NCBI GenBank assembly: GCA_934271275.1
Contig: CAKQRD010000005.1
Span: 62,001-126,000 of the forward strand
Source of the DNA: an uncultured Clostridia bacterium
GTDB taxonomy: Bacteria; Bacillota; Clostridia; Christensenellales; Borkfalkiaceae
Direction: 5' to 3'
DNA: 64,000 nt
The position numbers were made by a program, and so were the translations under genes. The notes below the pieces were generated by a model. That model saw only the letters and a list, made by a program, of their open reading frames with translations, did not search any database and had not been told where the DNA came from. Numbering within the stretch: position 1 is the stretch's first letter; every line of letters begins with the position of its first letter. Positions 59,733 through 64,000 of the stretch are shown in pieces.

Positions 59733-60596
59733 ATGAGATACGGAGTGATAGACGTCGGATCTAATTCCGTCAGACTTCTTTTGTCGGACGAGCTTGAAAG
59801 AATTTATAAGCTTTCCGAAATAACGGGGCTTGCCAAAGGAATGGACGGGACGGGCGCGCTGGTCGGCAAAAACGCCGATGCAACCGTATCCGCCGTTTCT
59901 TTTTTCGTCGATAAGGCAAAGGCGGACGGCGCGGATAAAATATACGCGTTTGCTACTTCCGCGGTAAGAACCGCGGCTAATTCCGCGGAGTTTGCGGAAA
60001 GGGTGAGTAAGGCTTGCGGCGTAAAGCTTGAAATCGCTTCCGAAGAGACGGAGGCTGCGCTCGGTCATCTCGGCGCGCTTTGCGGAAAAGACGGCGGCAT
60101 TATAGACATCGGCGGCGGAAGCACCGAAATACAGGTAGTTTGCGGCGGCAAAAAGGTTTATGCGAAAAGTATACCCGTCGGCGCGGTGCGGCTTACCGAC
60201 GCGTGCGGTCAAGACGAGAAAAAGCTCGACGCGCTTTGCGAAAGCAAGGTTTGCGAGTTCGGAAACGTTCCGCGAACCGAGTTTACCGCGATAGGCGGCA
60301 CGGCGACGACTGCGGCGGCTATGATTCTCGGGCTTGAAAGCTACGACGCGGCTAAAATAGAGGGATTCGTTCTTGAAAGAAGCGCGCTCTTTTCTCTGAA
60401 AGAAAAAGTATGCGAAACGTCCGTCGAGGAAAGAAAGGGTATTAAAGGCTTGCAGGCGGGCAGAGAAGAGATAATCGGCTCGGGACTTGCGTTTTTATGC
60501 GCGATTTTTTTGAAATTTGGTATAAAATCTGTAAAAATAAGCGATAAAGATAATCTGGAAGGCTATCTTTTGAGAAAAATAAAAGGAAATATATGA
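59733..60596 (+). CDS. Ppx/GppA phosphatase family protein
   Basis: A 287-residue protein of the actin-like ATPase fold. Family blocks: GVIDVGSNSVRLLL (4-17), FATSAVRTAANSAEF (~72-86), SEETEAALGHLGAL (~107-120), IDIGGGSTEIQ (~126-136) and IGGTATTAAAM (~188-198). Members hydrolyse polyphosphate or the guanosine pentaphosphate alarmone; at under 300 residues without the C-terminal HD domain, this is the short form. It starts 18 bases after divIC, and overlaps the next gene by 4 bases. Which substrate it uses cannot be told. Confidence 0.88.
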   Translation: MRYGVIDVGSNSVRLLLSDELERIYKLSEITGLAKGMDGTGALVGKNADATVSAVSFFVDKAKADGADKIYAFATSAVRTAANSAEFAERVSKACGVKLEIASEETEAALGHLGALCGKDGGIIDIGGGSTEIQVVCGGKKVYAKSIPVGAVRLTDACGQDEKKLDALCESKVCEFGNVPRTEFTAIGGTATTAAAMILGLESYDAAKIEGFVLERSALFSLKEKVCETSVEERKGIKGLQAGREEIIGSGLAFLCAIFLKFGIKSVKISDKDNLEGYLLRKIKGNI

Positions 60597-61702
60597 ACAG
60601 AAGAGCTAATATAATAAACGCCGTGGTATCGACGGCGTTATCCGTCGGCGCACTGCTCGCAGTCGTGCTTGTATGCAACGAAGGGTATAAAAGCGCGACG
60701 ATGGGAGAAGTTTTGTCTCTCGTTATCGCGGGCGCAATCGTCTCGGGGTTTATAACGACGTTGCTTCACGAGCTTTGCCACGTTATGACGGCGAAGAGAA
60801 ACGGCTTTGCGGTCGTCTCGTTTACGGTGTGGTTTTTCAAATGGACTAAAATCGGCGGAAAAACTACGTTTAAGTTCGTAATGCTCGGCGACGCGGCTGG
60901 GTATACCGAAATCGTGCCGAAAGATACCGACGATCTTGCAAAAAGACTTAAAACGGTCACGCTCGTGCCGCTTGCGGTTACTCTCGTTCTCGCGCTTCTC
61001 GGTATTGTGCCGCTCTTTTTCGCGGGCAAAATGCCGCTTTGGCTGTATGCTTTTACCTCCGTGTTTTTCCCGATAGGAATTTATTCGTTCTCGGGTAACG
61101 CCCTGCCTTCCGAAAGCGAAGGCGTCAGGAACGACGGCGCGCTTATAAAAGGACTTAAAACCGGCGACGACGAGGCGAAGGTCGCGCTTGCGATTCTGTC
61201 CGTGCAGTCCGAGCTGTACAAGGGAAAAACTCCCTCGGGGATAGACGAGAATTTGTATTTTGACCTTCCGCAAATCAGGGAAGATTCTATAAATTTTGCG
61301 AGCCTTCTCTTTATGCGGTACGAATATTATCTTGATAAAGAGGACTACGAGAACGCGGAAAGAACGCTTTCGCGGCTTTCTTCGCTCGAAGAGTATCTCT
61401 CGAAGCCTGTTATGAGGCTTGTCAAAACGGAAGAGCTTTATGCGGCGTGTACCTTTAAGAAAAACGCCGACAGAGCCGACGAACTGACCTTTGAGCTTGA
61501 AAAATTTCTTAATTCGGTCAACGTTTCGGAAACGATACGCGCTAAAATCGCCTATAAGCTGTATATAAAGGGCGAAAAGGACGGACTCGATACCTTTTAC
61601 AACAGGGGTATAAGAGAAGCCAACAAATGCCCTCTCGCGGGGCAGGGCGCGTTTGAGAAAAAGCTTCTTGCGAGAATGAAGGACGATATTTTGTCCGATT
61701 AA
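60593..61702 (+). CDS. M50-like integral membrane metallopeptidase with helical C-terminal domain
   Basis: A 369-residue membrane protein. HELCH (~60-64, LLHELCHVMTAKRNG) resembles the site-2-protease zinc motif HExxH in a hydrophobic context. Four or five helices are in the first 180 residues; a helical, TPR-like region (~225-360; YYLDKEDYENAERTLSRLSS) follows and is probably cytoplasmic. The second zinc-ligand motif (NxxPxxxLDG) is not evident; EGVRNDGALIKGLKTG follows the helices instead. Family assignment is therefore partial. It is the last gene of the yabP-yabQ-divIC-ppx row. Substrate unknown. Confidence 0.6.
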   Translation: MNRRANIINAVVSTALSVGALLAVVLVCNEGYKSATMGEVLSLVIAGAIVSGFITTLLHELCHVMTAKRNGFAVVSFTVWFFKWTKIGGKTTFKFVMLGDAAGYTEIVPKDTDDLAKRLKTVTLVPLAVTLVLALLGIVPLFFAGKMPLWLYAFTSVFFPIGIYSFSGNALPSESEGVRNDGALIKGLKTGDDEAKVALAILSVQSELYKGKTPSGIDENLYFDLPQIREDSINFASLLFMRYEYYLDKEDYENAERTLSRLSSLEEYLSKPVMRLVKTEELYAACTFKKNADRADELTFELEKFLNSVNVSETIRAKIAYKLYIKGEKDGLDTFYNRGIREANKCPLAGQGAFEKKLLARMKDDILSD

Positions 61703-61778
61703 AAAACGCCGTCGTCGGTTGACGGCGTTAGTATTGTCGAAATAAAAAATATACGATAAATTATTCGGTGATACCGAA

Positions 61779-61831
61779 AGCATAAAGTGCGGCGGACTTT
61801 TGTCCGCCGCACTTTATGCTTTTTGCTTTTT
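61779..61831 (+). terminator. Strong terminator, probably bidirectional
   Basis: A perfect 19-bp stem (61779-61797 with 61802-61820, core AAAGTGCGGCGGAC) around four T, then TTTTGCTTTTT. It separates the rightward M50-like gene and the leftward zinc-ribbon gene. A weaker hairpin AACGCCGTC/GACGGCGTT is at 61705-61729. Confidence 0.9.
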
Positions 61832-61845
61832 AAGAAAAGAAATTA

Positions 61846-61995
61846 TTATCCGAAGTAATCGAGATTAGAATAGCAATAAGGACAAATCGCTTTCGTCGTT
61901 TTGGCGCAATCCGAGCAGATAGTCGCTCCGCAGTTCGGACAAGTCAGAACGTTTCCTTTTTTAATTTCTTTTCCGCAGTTTTTACATTCGTACAT
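61846..61995 (-). CDS. 49-residue double zinc-ribbon protein
   Basis: A small gene on the minus strand. The peptide begins MYECKNCGKEIKKGN and carries four C-x2-C pairs: C4/C7, C19/C22 (CPNC), C27/C30 (CSDC) and C38/C41 (CPYC), then ends NLDYFG. This spacing can bind two zinc ions in a RING- or rubredoxin-like manner. AAGGAG lies 9 bases before the ATG. Two stop codons follow. No known family is certain; similar tiny zinc ribbons occur alone in clostridia. The gene is divergent from gyrB, separated by a palindrome. Confidence 0.8.
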   Translation of the reverse strand: MYECKNCGKEIKKGNVLTCPNCGATICSDCAKTTKAICPYCYSNLDYFG

Positions 61996-62092
61996 AGTTT
62001 TATTCACTCCTTAACGGTTTAAAAATATTATGTTCCGGACGAGAAAAATTATGCGCCGCAAATAGTTCGCGAAAGCGGCGGAAAATAATCGC

Positions 62093-62115
62093 TTTAAACT
62101 ATATAATAGTTTAAA
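62093..62115. promoter_or_regulatory. Perfect palindrome upstream of gyrB
   Basis: TTTAAACTAT-ATA-ATAGTTTAAA: 10-base arms, 3-base centre. It ends 16 bases before the gyrB -35 box. It may be an operator for one or both divergent genes, or merely AT-rich symmetry. Confidence 0.45.
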
Positions 62116-62131
62116 AAAGTCGGAATATCGC

Positions 62132-62160
62132 TTGAAAAAAAAGTTTAAAAGTGATATAAT
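62132..62160 (+). promoter_or_regulatory. gyrB promoter
   Basis: TTGAAA and TATAAT with a 17-base spacer; start near 62167 and AAAGGTG before ATG 62197. Confidence 0.85.
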
Positions 62161-62193
62161 ATAAGCGTAAAAAAATAAACTTTTCAAAGGTGA

Positions 62194-64000
<1,807 letters not shown>

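Overview
The window looks like chromosomal DNA from an anaerobic, Gram-positive-type bacterium of the class Clostridia (Bacillota). The signs are a T-box leader RNA, yabP/yabQ sporulation genes beside divIC, an RNase J gene, an rnc-smc-ftsY block, ferredoxin-linked 2-oxoacid oxidoreductase genes and radical-SAM enzymes. Promoters are of the TTGACA-17-TATAAT type, and GTG or TTG starts preceded by GGAGG-like sites are common. Codon use is even across the window (many ATA and GCG codons). I see no insertion sequence, prophage, CRISPR array or integrase, so most of this is core chromosome. An uncultured Christensenellales-like lineage is plausible, but that is inference.

Layout. 1-5.6 kb: the end of a cation/proton antiporter, hslO, two helical-repeat proteins, a YkvI-like transporter and a 38-residue basic peptide. 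5.7-8.6 kb: a GNAT-type protein and a GH78-like glycosidase. 8.7-19 kb: asnS, then a tightly overlapping plsX-rnc-smc-ftsY block, then dxr-rseP. 19.3-25 kb: gdhA; a two-gene radical-SAM DNA-repair module transcribed leftward, divergent from a TetR regulator with shared palindromes between them; and a collagen-like lipoprotein. 25.5-28 kb: serC-serA, leftward, behind a repeat-rich leader. 28-33 kb: rnjA, a TrmR-like methyltransferase, a U32 peptidase-family protein, tRNA-Pro and a divergent trmB. 33-41 kb: a membrane-anchored HTH regulator, a glycolipid-type trio (GT8, PlsC-like, CrtO-like), an sbcD/sbcC-like pair, an HNH protein and an amidohydrolase.

The most striking region is 41.35-52.3 kb. 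A strong promoter and a T-box leader with an apparent leucine (CTC) specifier precede ten closely spaced or overlapping genes. They encode a LeuA-like protein that has lost its metal-binding residues but keeps the leucine-binding regulatory domain; a TIM-barrel/acyl-CoA synthetase fusion; a branched-chain aminotransferase; a MinD-like ATPase; VorDBAC 2-oxoacid:ferredoxin oxidoreductase; an XRE-cupin regulator; and a second acyl-CoA synthetase. A 20-bp-stem terminator closes the unit. The coherent reading is a leucine-starvation-induced route that activates branched-chain fatty acids, reductively carboxylates the acyl-CoAs and transaminates the products to Leu/Val/Ile. The reverse, catabolic direction is the alternative.

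52.3-64 kb: two small HTH regulators, one overlapping a gene for an Ig-like (MBG) lipoprotein; a conserved Cys-containing clostridial protein; a metallophosphoesterase; a PTS EIIC-like permease; yabP-yabQ-divIC-ppx; an M50-like membrane protein; a 49-residue zinc-ribbon protein; and most of gyrB, cut by the window end.
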